Part shown: positions 27,186 to 35,981 of the stretch, piece by piece | How positions within the stretch are numbered: position 1 is the first letter of the stretch | Layout of the letters: the number at the start of each line of letters is the position of its first letter | NCBI RefSeq assembly: GCF_900188165.1 | Contig: NZ_FZOS01000011.1 | Location: forward strand, 1-64,000 | DNA from: Edaphosphingomonas laterariae | GTDB lineage: Bacteria > Pseudomonadota > Alphaproteobacteria > Sphingomonadales > Sphingomonadaceae | Direction of reading: 5' to 3' | DNA: 64,000 bases | Program-made: the position numbers and the translations under genes | Notes under the pieces: model-generated | Database searches by the model: none | What the model was told of the DNA's origin: nothing | What the model saw: only the letters and a program-made list of their open reading frames with translations

Positions 27186-29786
27186 ATGCCTGACGCCCAG
27201 ACCGCCACTGCCGCCCCGCCGCCCGTCATTCACCGCGAGGATTATCGGCCGCCCGACTGGCTTGTGCCTGATGTTGCACTGGATTTCGCGCTGGACCCGG
27301 CGGCGACGCGGGTGACGGCGCGGCTTTCGGTGACGCGCAGCGGCGCGCATAACCGCCCGCTCAGGCTGGATGGCGACGGGCTGACGCCGCTGGCCGTGCG
27401 GATCGACGGCGAGCCGCAGGCCGATGCCTGGCGGATGGACGGTGCCGCGCTGATGATCGACCTGCCCGGCGACGCGCATGTCATCGAAACCGAGGTCGAG
27501 ATCGCGCCCGAGAAGAATTCCCAGCTGATGGGGCTTTATGCCTCGGGCGGGATGCTGTGCACGCAATGCGAACCCGAAGGCTTCCGCCGCATCACCTTCT
27601 TCCCCGATCGGCCCGACGTGCTGAGCCGATATGTCGTGCGGATGGAGGCGGATAAGGCGCGCTTTCCGGTGCTGCTGTCGAACGGCGACCGCACCGATGG
27701 CGGCGATCTGGACGACGGCCGTCACTGGGCCGAATGGCGCGACCCGTTCTTCAAGCCGACCTATTTGTTCGCGCTGGTGGCGGCCGATCTGGTGGCCAAT
27801 CGCGACAGCTTTGCCACGCGATCGGGCAAGGAGGTGGAGCTTGCGATCTGGGTGAAGCCCGAGGATCTGGCCAAGACCGAACACGCCATGGCCGCCTTGA
27901 AGGCGTCGATGGCGTGGGACGAAAAGGCCTATGGCCGCGAATATGATCTGGGCGAATTCAACATCGTCGCCGTCGCCGATTTCAATTTCGGCGCGATGGA
28001 GAACAAGAGCCTCAACATATTTAATTCACGCTACATTCTGGCTGATCCCGATACCGCGACCGACGTGGATTATGACAATGTCGCTGGTGTCGTCGCGCAT
28101 GAATATTTCCACAACTGGTCGGGCAATCGCGTCACCTGCCGAGACTGGTTCCAGCTTTCGCTGAAGGAAGGCTTCACCGTCTTCCGCGACCAGAGCTTTT
28201 CTGCCGATCAGGGATCGGCGGCGGTGAAGCGGATCGAGGATGTGCGCGCGCTACGCGCGTCGCAATTCCCGGAAGATGCCGGGCCGCTGGCGCATCCGAT
28301 CCGCCCCGAAAGCTATATGGAGATTTCCAACTTCTACACCGCGACCGTCTATAACAAGGGCGCGGAAGTGATCCGGATGCTTCACACGATCCTGGGCGCG
28401 GACGCGTTCCGCAAGGGATCCGACCTCTATTTCGACCGGCATGACGGGCAGGCGGCGACCTGCGAGGATTTCGTGACCGCGATGGAGGACGCATCCGGCG
28501 TCGATCTCGCCCGGTTCCGCTTGTGGTATTCGCAGGCCGGCACCCCGCGCGTCACCGCGCGGCTGGAGCATGAACCGGCCGGTGGGCAGGCGCGCCTGAC
28601 GCTGGAGCAGGGGGTGCCGCCCACGCCCGGCCAGCCGAGCAAGCAGCCGATGCCGATCCCGTTGCGCGTGGCGCTTTATGGCGAGGTGACCGGCCAGACC
28701 TTCGGTGGCGAGCGGCTGGTGATGCTGGAGGATGCGCATCAGGAAATCCTGTTCGAAGGGATTGGCGAACGGCCGGTGCTTTCGATCAATCGCGGCTTTT
28801 CCGCCCCGGTGACGGTCGTGGCCGATCGATCGGCGGCGGACCTTGCCTTCCTGTCCGCGCAGGATGACGATCCGTTCGCCCGTTACGAGGCGATGCAGCA
28901 GCTGATGGTGGACACGCTGGTGCGCGCGGTGGCGCTTGGTGAGGGCGATCATCGCCCGGTGATCGAAGCGGTGCAGGAAACGCTGCGCAATGCCGCGCTC
29001 GACCCCGCCTTCATCGCCGAAGCGGTGCTGCTGCCCAGCGAATCCTTCATCGGCGATCAGATGCCGGTGGTCGATCCGGTGGCGATCCATTTGGCGCGCG
29101 AGGCGCTGCGCCGCGATCTCGGGCAGGAACTGGAGGACGAATGGCGCGCCTCTTACGCCAAGACGCATGCCAACCGTTATGAATATACCCCGCCGGCCAA
29201 GGGCTTGCGGCGGCTGAAGACGGTGTCGCTCGGCTATATGGCGGCAAGCGGGGCGCCCGACGCATCGGTGATCGCGTTCCGCCAGTTCCGCGACGCGGAC
29301 AATATGACCGACCGGCAGGGCGCGCTGGGCACGCTGGTCAACAGCCAGTGGGCCGAACGCGATGAGGCGCTGAAGCTGTTCTACGACCGTTATCGCGGCA
29401 ATGATCTGGTGATCGACAAATGGTTCACCACCCAGGCGCTGTCGACCCGCGACGATAGCGTGGCGGCGGTGGAGGCGCTGGCCGGGCATGGCGATTTCAC
29501 GCTGGCCAACCCCAATCGCGTGCGCGCGCTGGTGGGCGCCTTTGCGGTGAACCAGAAGGGCTTCAACGATCTTTCGGGGCGCGGCTATCGCTTCCTGGCG
29601 GATATGGTGCTGGCCGTCGACAAGCTGAACCCGCAGACGGCGGCCAAGCTGATCCCGCCGCTGGGCCGGTGGCGCCGTTTCGATGAGGCGCGGGCCACGC
29701 TGATGCGTGCCGAGCTGGCGCGCGTGCTGGCGACGCCGGGCCTGTCGAAGGACGTGTTCGAACAGGCGTCGAAAAGCCTGGGCTAG
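27186..29786 (+). CDS. pepN: Aminopeptidase N (M1 family)
   Basis: A cytoplasmic zinc aminopeptidase that trims N-terminal residues from peptides, with broad specificity. At 866 residues it is close to E. coli PepN. The exopeptidase motif NFGAMEN precedes the zinc site HEYFHNW (His305, Glu306, His309; third ligand Glu in SLKEGFTVFRD). The C-terminal helical domain runs to the end. The start is ATG 27186; a GTG two codons earlier is possible. It is divergent from the SDR gene and convergent with the CDF exporter, with a stack of palindromic repeats just after the stop. Confidence 0.97.
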   Translation: MPDAQTATAAPPPVIHREDYRPPDWLVPDVALDFALDPAATRVTARLSVTRSGAHNRPLRLDGDGLTPLAVRIDGEPQADAWRMDGAALMIDLPGDAHVIETEVEIAPEKNSQLMGLYASGGMLCTQCEPEGFRRITFFPDRPDVLSRYVVRMEADKARFPVLLSNGDRTDGGDLDDGRHWAEWRDPFFKPTYLFALVAADLVANRDSFATRSGKEVELAIWVKPEDLAKTEHAMAALKASMAWDEKAYGREYDLGEFNIVAVADFNFGAMENKSLNIFNSRYILADPDTATDVDYDNVAGVVAHEYFHNWSGNRVTCRDWFQLSLKEGFTVFRDQSFSADQGSAAVKRIEDVRALRASQFPEDAGPLAHPIRPESYMEISNFYTATVYNKGAEVIRMLHTILGADAFRKGSDLYFDRHDGQAATCEDFVTAMEDASGVDLARFRLWYSQAGTPRVTARLEHEPAGGQARLTLEQGVPPTPGQPSKQPMPIPLRVALYGEVTGQTFGGERLVMLEDAHQEILFEGIGERPVLSINRGFSAPVTVVADRSAADLAFLSAQDDDPFARYEAMQQLMVDTLVRAVALGEGDHRPVIEAVQETLRNAALDPAFIAEAVLLPSESFIGDQMPVVDPVAIHLAREALRRDLGQELEDEWRASYAKTHANRYEYTPPAKGLRRLKTVSLGYMAASGAPDASVIAFRQFRDADNMTDRQGALGTLVNSQWAERDEALKLFYDRYRGNDLVIDKWFTTQALSTRDDSVAAVEALAGHGDFTLANPNRVRALVGAFAVNQKGFNDLSGRGYRFLADMVLAVDKLNPQTAAKLIPPLGRWRRFDEARATLMRAELARVLATPGLSKDVFEQASKSLG

Positions 29787-29787
29787 A

Positions 29788-29831
29788 GCGTTTTCCAAGC
29801 GGGTGGCGTCACCTGCTGACTCGGAAAACGC
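29788..29831. repeat. 44-bp nested-hairpin repeat, copy A
   Basis: Outer stem GCGTTTTC/GAAAACGC (8 bp), inner stem AGCGGGTG/CACCTGCT (one G-T wobble) with a 4-nt loop, joined by CA on the left and GACTCG on the right. Same 44-bp design as the two copies at 47 kb, with paired substitutions. It begins 2 bp after the pepN stop. Confidence 0.8.
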
Positions 29832-29846
29832 GGCAAACTAAAAGTT

Positions 29847-29888
29847 TAGAGCTTTCGAGCCGACGCAGTCGGGTCGGAAAATGCTCTA
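29847..29888. repeat. Related palindromic element
   Basis: TAGAGC at 29847 pairs with GCTCTA at 29883, TTTC with GAAA inside it, and CCGAC/GTCGG forms an inner 3-nt-loop hairpin with a GTCG linker on the right. The layout resembles the 44-bp element, but the sequence differs. Confidence 0.55.
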
Positions 29889-29898
29889 AGCGCCATCG

Positions 29899-29946
29899 CC
29901 ATCGCCACTGCCATGCCGGCATCGGCCGGCATGGCAGTGGCGATGG
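29899..29946. terminator. Perfect 21-bp hairpin between convergent genes
   Basis: Arms 29899-29919 and 29926-29946 are perfectly complementary around a 6-nt loop (first arm begins CCATCGCCACTGCC). It abuts the CDF stop codon at 29947. No T-run follows on either strand, so it may act as a transcript-end stabiliser or a factor-dependent, bidirectional stop rather than a classic terminator. Confidence 0.5.
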
Positions 29947-30840
29947 TCAGGGCGCCTTGCCGCGCTGGCGGACCCAGCCCTGCGGATCGGGGTGGATCAG
30001 GATTTCGGTGCCCGGAAATTCGCGGGCCAGCCGTTCCTCCACCTCGTCCATCACGCGATGCGCCTCCGCGATCGTCATGTCGGGCGCGACATCGACGTGG
30101 AACTGCACGAAATCGCGCATGCCGCTGGTGCGGGTGCGCAGATCGTGGATGCCGCGCAGTTCGGGGTGGCGGGCGGCGACGGCCAGGAAGTGCTGGCGGC
30201 GTTCTTCCGGCCATTCCTTGTCCATCAACTGATCGATCGCGGTGACGGCGGATCCCCACGCGCCCCAGCCGAGCCACAGCGCGATGAGCACGCCGAACAC
30301 CGGGTCCGCGCCGGTCAGGCCGAGATACTGATCGAGCACGAGGGCGGCGATCACCGCGCCGTTGAGCAGCAGATCGGACTGGTAGTGCACATTGTCCGCC
30401 CGGATCGCGATGCTGTTCTGCCGGCGCAGGATGCTGCGCTGATAGGCGATGAGCAGGCCGGTGGCGGCAAGCGCGAGGATCGACACGCCGATGCCATATT
30501 CGGCATTGGCCGGCTGGCTGCCGGCAAGGAACTGGGTGACGGCGCGCCAGCCGATCGCGGCGGCCGACAGCGTGATCAGCGCGACCTGGAAGAGGGCGGC
30601 CAGCGCCTCCGCCTTGCCATGGCCGAAGCGGTGATCCTCGTCCGCCGGGGCGGCGGCGATGCGCACGCCCCACAGGGTGACGAGCGAGGCAACGAGATCC
30701 AGCCCCGAATCCGCGAGCGAGCCGAGCATCGCCACCGATCCCGTCTGCGCCGCGGCATAGCCCTTGAGCAGGATCAGGAAGGCGGCGGTCGCGACGCTGG
30801 CGAGGGCGGCGCGCTGGGCGAGCGGGATGCCGCCCGTCAC
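29947..30840 (-). CDS. Cation diffusion facilitator (CDF) metal exporter
   Basis: A proton-coupled exporter of divalent metals (Zn, Fe, Mn or Co), 297 residues, FieF-like. It has six membrane segments. SLADSGLDL in segment 2 supplies an Asp of the transport site, HRFGHGKAE is the conserved cytoplasmic loop, and [10 protein letters not shown] in segment 5 gives the His/Asp pair. The C-terminal cytoplasmic domain (about residues 205-297) has the ferredoxin-like fold with FHVDV and ILIHPDP. The GTG start overlaps the pdxH stop as GTGA, so it is coupled to pdxH. The metal cannot be assigned with confidence. Confidence 0.92.
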   Translation of the reverse strand: MTGGIPLAQRAALASVATAAFLILLKGYAAAQTGSVAMLGSLADSGLDLVASLVTLWGVRIAAAPADEDHRFGHGKAEALAALFQVALITLSAAAIGWRAVTQFLAGSQPANAEYGIGVSILALAATGLLIAYQRSILRRQNSIAIRADNVHYQSDLLLNGAVIAALVLDQYLGLTGADPVFGVLIALWLGWGAWGSAVTAIDQLMDKEWPEERRQHFLAVAARHPELRGIHDLRTRTSGMRDFVQFHVDVAPDMTIAEAHRVMDEVEERLAREFPGTEILIHPDPQGWVRQRGKAP

Positions 30841-31415
30841 GGGTATAGCATCCCCTCGGTCCAGCCGGTGGCGGTGCGGGTATAGACGTGGCGTTCGTGC
30901 AGGCGGTGGGGGCGATCCTGCCAGAATTCGATGCGCTGCGGCGCGACGCGGAAGCCCGACCAATGCGGCGGCCGGGGCACGTCCTTGCCTTCGAACAGCG
31001 CCGCCATCTCGTCATAGCGGGCTTCGAAGGTCGCGCGGTCGGGCAGCGGGCGGGATTGTTCCGACGCCCAGGCGCCAAGCTGCGAATCGCGGCTGCGCGT
31101 GGCGAAATAGGCGTCGCCTTCCGCGTCGCTGACGCGCGAGACGGCGCCTTCGATGCGGATCTGCCGGCGCAGCGATTTCCAGTGGAACAGCAAGGCCGCC
31201 TTGGGCGTGGCGAGCAGTTCTTCCGCCTTGCGGCTTTCGAGGTTGGTGTAGAAGACGAAGCCGCGTTCGTCATGGCCCTTCAGCAGCACCATGCGCAGCG
31301 ATGGCTGGCCATCAGCGGCCACGGTGGCGAGCGCCACGGCGTTGGCGTCATTGGGTTCGCTGGCGCGCGCTTCGGCGAACCAGGCATCGAACTGGGCGAA
31401 GGGATCGTGCGTCAT
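30837..31415 (-). CDS. pdxH: Pyridoxamine 5'-phosphate oxidase
   Basis: An FMN enzyme that oxidises pyridoxamine or pyridoxine 5'-phosphate to pyridoxal 5'-phosphate, the last step of vitamin B6 synthesis and salvage. The 192 residues are slightly short of E. coli PdxH, but all signatures are there: SLRMVLLKG and [13 protein letters not shown] (FMN and phosphate contacts), [25 protein letters not shown], and the C-terminal [20 protein letters not shown] with RLHERHVY. The start is ATG 31415. It is divergent from the ATP-grasp gene and coupled to the downstream CDF exporter. Confidence 0.96.
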   Translation of the reverse strand: MTHDPFAQFDAWFAEARASEPNDANAVALATVAADGQPSLRMVLLKGHDERGFVFYTNLESRKAEELLATPKAALLFHWKSLRRQIRIEGAVSRVSDAEGDAYFATRSRDSQLGAWASEQSRPLPDRATFEARYDEMAALFEGKDVPRPPHWSGFRVAPQRIEFWQDRPHRLHERHVYTRTATGWTEGMLYP

Positions 31416-31552
31416 ACCGGCGCTTTAGCGCATCGGCCCGGACGAGAGAACCATCGTTACGGCCCGGAAGATATTGCGCTGCACAAGGCGATATGATCCA
31501 GTTGGCGACAAGCGCCGCATGGTCGCGCGGAGATGCCAGGGGATCATTTTCG

Positions 31553-34045
31553 ATGTCGCAATTGCCCGGCCTGCCGACATGGGGAGAAGGGTGGCTGGCA
31601 TCCTATCTGCCTCGCGCGACGAGCGGCGACATATTGCGCGGCGACGTGGGGCGCGGCGCGCGCTGGTGGAACCACCTGCTGGAAGGCATGGCCGGCCTTG
31701 GCGAAGGCAATCTGAACCATCTGCAGGATCGGATCACCCGGCAGGTGGCGGAGATCGGCACGTCGTTCCGCCTGCCGGGCGAGGCGCATGAGCGGCCGTG
31801 GCGGATTTCCGCCATCCCGCTCCTGATCGGCGAGGACGAATGGCGCGGGATCGAACGCGCGATCGGCCAGCGCGCCGAGCTTCTGGAACGCGTGCTCGCC
31901 GACATTTTCGGTGAACAGGCGCTGTTCCGCGATGGTGCGCTGCCGGCCGTGATGGCGACGGGCAGCGAACATTTCTGGCGCACCATGATCGGCGTGCCGC
32001 CGCCGGGCGGGCACCGGCTGCACACCTATGTCGCCGATATCGGCCGTGGCCCCGATGGCGAATGGCGCGTGCTGGCGGATTATTCGCGCGCACCGGCGGG
32101 CGCGGGCTATGCGCTGGAAAACCGGCTGGCGGCATCGCGGGTGATGGGCACGCTTTATACCCGGCTCAACATCCGCCGGCTGGCGCCCTTCTTTTCCGCC
32201 TTTCGCGAGGGGATGGCGGCGGCGTGCAAGCGATCCGATCCGCGCATCGGCCTGCTGACGCCGGGGCGCTTCAACCAGAGCTATGCCGAACAGGCGCATC
32301 TCGCCCGCTATCTGGGCTTCCTGCTGGTCGAGGGCGAGGATCTTGCGGTGCGCGAGGACCAGCTGTTCGTCCGCACGATCGAGGGGCTGAAGCGGATCGA
32401 CGCGCTGTGGCGCAGGCTGGACACGCGCTTCATCGATCCGCTGACCTTCGACGCGCAATCGGCGATCGGCGTGCCCGGGCTGATGGATGCGGTGAGCGCG
32501 GGCAATGCCGTCGTCGCCAACGCGCCCGGCGCGGGCGTGATCGAGGCGACGGCATTGTCCGCCTTCCTGCCCGGGCTGGCCCGGCGGCTGACCGGCGAGC
32601 AGCTGCACATGCCCAATATCGCCACCTGGTGGTGCGGGCAGGAGCGTGAGCGCGAGCAGGTTGAGGCGATGCTGGACGAGCTGCTGATCGCGCCGGCCTT
32701 TGGCGGCCCGCTGCCGGGCTTGCCCGATGGCCGGCCGGTGCTGGGCGCCGATCTGAGCCCCGCCGCCCGCGCCGAACTGGCCGAAGGGCTGCGCCGCCGG
32801 CCGCAGGATTATGTGGGGCAGGAAGTGGTGCATCTTTCGACCGCGCCGACGCTGGTCGACAATATGCTGGTGCCCTGTCCCTTCACCATGCGGGTATTCG
32901 CCTGCCGCGACGCGGACGGGCAATGGACGATCATGCCCGGCGGCTTCGCCCGCTTCGGCGCGCAGGGCGATGTGCGCGCGGCGGTGATGGGCGAGGGTGC
33001 GTTCAGCGCCGATGTGTGCGTGGTCGCCCACCGCCCGGTGGACGCCGTGACGCTGGTGCCGCCCAAGGTGGCGATCCGCCGCAACCCCGGCACGCTGCCG
33101 AGCCGCGCGGCCGACAATCTGTTCTGGCTGGGCCGTTATCTGGAACGGGGCGAGGCGACCTTGCGGCTGGTGCGCGCGGCGCTGGGCGGCACGATCGAGG
33201 CCGATGCCGGCGCCGGGCTGCTGCCGCGCACGATGACGCGGCTGCGCGGGCTGCTGATATCGTCTGGCGCGGCGACCGACTGGGCCGGCGGTGGCGGCGA
33301 TCTGGGCGAGCAGGACATGCTGGCGCTGGCGCTTTCTGCCGTGGACGGCAACGGCCTGGCATCGGTGCGGCGGCTGCTGGCCAATGTCCATGCGATCGGC
33401 GAGGGCACGCGCGACCGGCTTTCGGCGGACGTGTGGCGGCTGATCGACGAACCCATGCCCGAAGGGCGGGCGGAGGATGCCGCCGGGCTGCTCAACCGGG
33501 CGACGGCGTTGCAGGTGCGCTTTTCGGCACTGGCCGGGCTGGCGGCGGAGAATATGGGGCGCACCGCCGCATGGCGGTTCCACGATGTCGGCCGGCGGAT
33601 CGAACGGGCGGTGCTGGCGTGCCGGCTGCTGCGCAACTTCGCCGACGATGATGCCAGCGCCGATGATCTGACCACCTTGCTGGACCTGACCGACAGCCAG
33701 ATCAGCTATCGCGCGCGTTACATGACCGAATTGTCGCTGGCGCCGGTGCGCGATCTCGTCGCGCTCGACGCTTATAATCCGCGCTCGCTGGCCTATCAGG
33801 TGGCGAGCATCGGCAAGCATCTGGCGGCGCTGCCGGTGCTGCGCGACGACGGCATGGCGGAGGAGCAGCAACTGATTGCGATCGAACTGGGCGGGCTGGT
33901 GGCGCTGGCCAAGGCCGAGGCGCTGGGCGGCCATGCGGTGATGGCGATCGAGAACCGGCTGCTTGCGCTGTCCGATGCGATCGGCCGGCGTTATTTCCTG
34001 CAAGGGGGCGAGGCGCTGCGCGCGGCTTCGATGATCCTGGCATGA
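31553..34045 (+). CDS. Circularly permuted ATP-grasp / alpha-E fusion protein
   Basis: An 830-residue protein fusing a circularly permuted type 2 ATP-grasp domain (about residues 1-480) to an alpha-E helical domain (about 510-830, from LPSRAADNLFWLGRYLERGE). Visible ATP-grasp pieces include GEDLAVREDQLFVRT, AVVANAPGAGVIEA and the C-terminal MPGGFARF. Such pairs occur with a transglutaminase-like protein in many bacteria and have been proposed to make or modify a small peptide; no product is known. The start could instead be ATG 31493, 20 codons upstream; 31553 has AGGGGA at a long spacing. The stop overlaps the transglutaminase start as ATGA. Confidence 0.88.
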   Translation: MSQLPGLPTWGEGWLASYLPRATSGDILRGDVGRGARWWNHLLEGMAGLGEGNLNHLQDRITRQVAEIGTSFRLPGEAHERPWRISAIPLLIGEDEWRGIERAIGQRAELLERVLADIFGEQALFRDGALPAVMATGSEHFWRTMIGVPPPGGHRLHTYVADIGRGPDGEWRVLADYSRAPAGAGYALENRLAASRVMGTLYTRLNIRRLAPFFSAFREGMAAACKRSDPRIGLLTPGRFNQSYAEQAHLARYLGFLLVEGEDLAVREDQLFVRTIEGLKRIDALWRRLDTRFIDPLTFDAQSAIGVPGLMDAVSAGNAVVANAPGAGVIEATALSAFLPGLARRLTGEQLHMPNIATWWCGQEREREQVEAMLDELLIAPAFGGPLPGLPDGRPVLGADLSPAARAELAEGLRRRPQDYVGQEVVHLSTAPTLVDNMLVPCPFTMRVFACRDADGQWTIMPGGFARFGAQGDVRAAVMGEGAFSADVCVVAHRPVDAVTLVPPKVAIRRNPGTLPSRAADNLFWLGRYLERGEATLRLVRAALGGTIEADAGAGLLPRTMTRLRGLLISSGAATDWAGGGGDLGEQDMLALALSAVDGNGLASVRRLLANVHAIGEGTRDRLSADVWRLIDEPMPEGRAEDAAGLLNRATALQVRFSALAGLAAENMGRTAAWRFHDVGRRIERAVLACRLLRNFADDDASADDLTTLLDLTDSQISYRARYMTELSLAPVRDLVALDAYNPRSLAYQVASIGKHLAALPVLRDDGMAEEQQLIAIELGGLVALAKAEALGGHAVMAIENRLLALSDAIGRRYFLQGGEALRAASMILA

Positions 34046-34929
34046 GGATGCTATACGACGTCAGCCACCGCACATCCTTCCATTATGCCCAGCCGGTGCG
34101 CTTCCAGCGCTGCAACTTGCGGCTGGAGCCGGTGCGCTGGAGCGGGCAGGAACTGGAAGGCTATGAACTGACCGTTACGCCGCGCGCGGCGCTCACCGTG
34201 ATGCGGCCGGGCGGCTATCCGGTGAACATGGTGCGCATGTTGCTGGAACAGGCGACCACCGAATTGGTGATCGAAAGCCGGTTCCGCATGGCGGTGGACC
34301 GCGACGTGCCCGAAATCCGCACCGACGATGCCAGCCTTGGCGACGTGGCGGCGGCGGTGCGCGCATCGGGCGATCTTTCGTCGACCGGGCCGGCCAATTA
34401 TCTGTTCGCATCGCCCTTGATCGCGCTCGAGGCCGAGATCGCGGCCTGGGCCGCCGCGGAGCTGGATCCGCGGCGCGGGGCGGTGGAGGCGGGGCTGGCG
34501 CTGGCGACGCGCATCCACGACGAATTCCTTTATGACGGCGCCGCCACCGTGGCCGATACCCGGCCGATCGAAGCCTTTCGCGGGCGCCACGGCGTCTGCC
34601 AGGATTTCGCGCAGGTGATGATCGCGGCGTTGCGCGCGCACGGCCTGCCCGCCGCTTATGTCAGCGGCTATCTGCGGACGATCCCGCCCGAAGGGCAGCC
34701 CCGGCTGGTCGGTGCGGATGCCACCCATGCCTGGGTGATGCTGTGGTGCGGCCCGGCGCGCGGGTGGATCGGCTTCGATCCGACCAATGCCTGCCTGATG
34801 GCGGGCGATCATATCGTCACCGCCGTGGGCCGCGATTATGCCGATGTGTCGCCGATCGACGGCATCTTCATGGGGCAGGACCAGCAGAGTGTGGACGTGG
34901 CAGTCGATGTGGAGCCGGTGGAGGCTTGA
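34042..34929 (+). CDS. Transglutaminase-like cysteine peptidase-fold protein
   Basis: A 295-residue bacterial transglutaminase-like protein with a beta-rich N-terminal domain (about 1-140) and a papain-like core. The catalytic triad is Cys186 (GVCQDF), His229 (THAW) and Asp246 (FDPTN), all intact. It may cleave or cross-link peptides and is presumed to act on the product of the overlapping ATP-grasp/alpha-E gene. The proteasome-like peptidase that often completes such clusters is not present next to it. No signal peptide is seen. A heat-shock-like promoter for the next gene overlaps its 3' end. Confidence 0.9.
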   Translation: MRMLYDVSHRTSFHYAQPVRFQRCNLRLEPVRWSGQELEGYELTVTPRAALTVMRPGGYPVNMVRMLLEQATTELVIESRFRMAVDRDVPEIRTDDASLGDVAAAVRASGDLSSTGPANYLFASPLIALEAEIAAWAAAELDPRRGAVEAGLALATRIHDEFLYDGAATVADTRPIEAFRGRHGVCQDFAQVMIAALRAHGLPAAYVSGYLRTIPPEGQPRLVGADATHAWVMLWCGPARGWIGFDPTNACLMAGDHIVTAVGRDYADVSPIDGIFMGQDQQSVDVAVDVEPVEA

Positions 34930-34953
34930 CCTCCTTGCTTTGCTCACCCATCT
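34925..34953 (+). promoter_or_regulatory. Candidate RpoH (heat-shock) promoter of the DnaJ-type gene
   Basis: CTTGAC (34925-34930), 16 bp, then CCCATCT (34947-34953) resembles alphaproteobacterial RpoH promoters (CTTG, 17-18 bp, CYTATNT-like). The CTTG overlaps the transglutaminase stop codon. The hslV promoter region has the same layout with identical spacing. A CTGTTG/CAACAG hairpin at 34957-34976 follows in the leader. Confidence 0.5.
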
Positions 34954-35011
34954 TTTCTGTTGTATTTTTGCAACAGTTGGTGCCGGACGGCATCCGGCGT
35001 AACGGGTGGAC

Positions 35012-35947
35012 ATGGCGGATCTATATTCGAAGCTGGGGGTATCGCGCGGGGCGAGCGATGCCGAGATCAAGAAGGCCTATCGCAAGCTTGCGAAGGAGCT
35101 TCATCCCGATCGCAACGCGGACAAGCCCGACGCGGCGGACCGCTTTGCCGAGGTGACATCCGCTTATGATCTGCTGTCCGACAAGGACAAGCGGGCCCAA
35201 TATGATCGCGGCGAAATCGACGAGCAGGGCAATCCGCGCGGGTTCGGCTTTGGCGGCGGGGGCGGCGGCTTCGGCGGCGGCCACGGTGCGGGCGGCGGCG
35301 GTTTTGGCGGCTTCGGGGGCGATGCGGCCGATTTCGGCGACATCTTCGAAGGGCTGTTCGGCGGCCAGCGCCGCGCCGGGGGCGGCTTCGGCGGCTTTGG
35401 CGGCGGCCAGCGGCGCGCGCCGCAAAAGGGCGCCAACATCGCCTATCGCCTGTCGGTGCCGTTCGAGGAGGCGGCCGGCCTGAAGGCGCAGCGCGTGACC
35501 CTGAGCGACGGCAAGACCATCGACGTGAAGCTGCCGGCGGGGCTGGAAAGCGGCACGCAGATGCGGCTGGCCGGCAAGGGTGAACAGGGCCCCGGCGGCG
35601 CCGGCGACGCGATCGTGACGATCGAGGTGAAGCCCCACCGCTTCTTCATGCGCGAGGGCGATGACGTGCGGCTCGACCTGCCGATCACCATCGACGAGGC
35701 GGTGCTGGGCGGCAAGGTGCGCGTGCCCACGGTGGACGGGCCGGTGATGCTGAACATCCCCAAGGGCGCGACATCGGGCAAGGTGCTGCGGCTGGGCGGC
35801 AAGGGCTTCCACCGCAAGGATGGCAGCCGGGGCAACCAGCTCGTCACCCTGATGGTGGATGTGCCGTTGGGCGATGCCGACCTTGAGGCCTTTGTCGAAG
35901 GCTGGAAGGGCAAGGGACGCAACCCACGGCTAACGCTGGGAGTTTGA
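35012..35947 (+). CDS. DnaJ-type co-chaperone (class B, CbpA-like)
   Basis: Stimulates the ATPase of DnaK and delivers substrates. The 311 residues are a J-domain (about 3-68) with the essential His31-Pro32-Asp33, a Gly/Phe-rich linker of about 55 residues (about 75-135), and two C-terminal substrate-binding domains ending in the dimerisation segment. The CxxCxGxG zinc repeats of true DnaJ are absent, hence class B. The start is ATG 35012 behind GGGTGGA; a GTG two codons earlier is in frame. Heat-shock regulation is suggested by the promoter-like motif 60-90 bp upstream. Confidence 0.93.
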   Translation: MADLYSKLGVSRGASDAEIKKAYRKLAKELHPDRNADKPDAADRFAEVTSAYDLLSDKDKRAQYDRGEIDEQGNPRGFGFGGGGGGFGGGHGAGGGGFGGFGGDAADFGDIFEGLFGGQRRAGGGFGGFGGGQRRAPQKGANIAYRLSVPFEEAAGLKAQRVTLSDGKTIDVKLPAGLESGTQMRLAGKGEQGPGGAGDAIVTIEVKPHRFFMREGDDVRLDLPITIDEAVLGGKVRVPTVDGPVMLNIPKGATSGKVLRLGGKGFHRKDGSRGNQLVTLMVDVPLGDADLEAFVEGWKGKGRNPRLTLGV

Positions 35948-35981
35948 CCCCTTAACCGGAGCCGCAGCGAAAGGCGCGATC

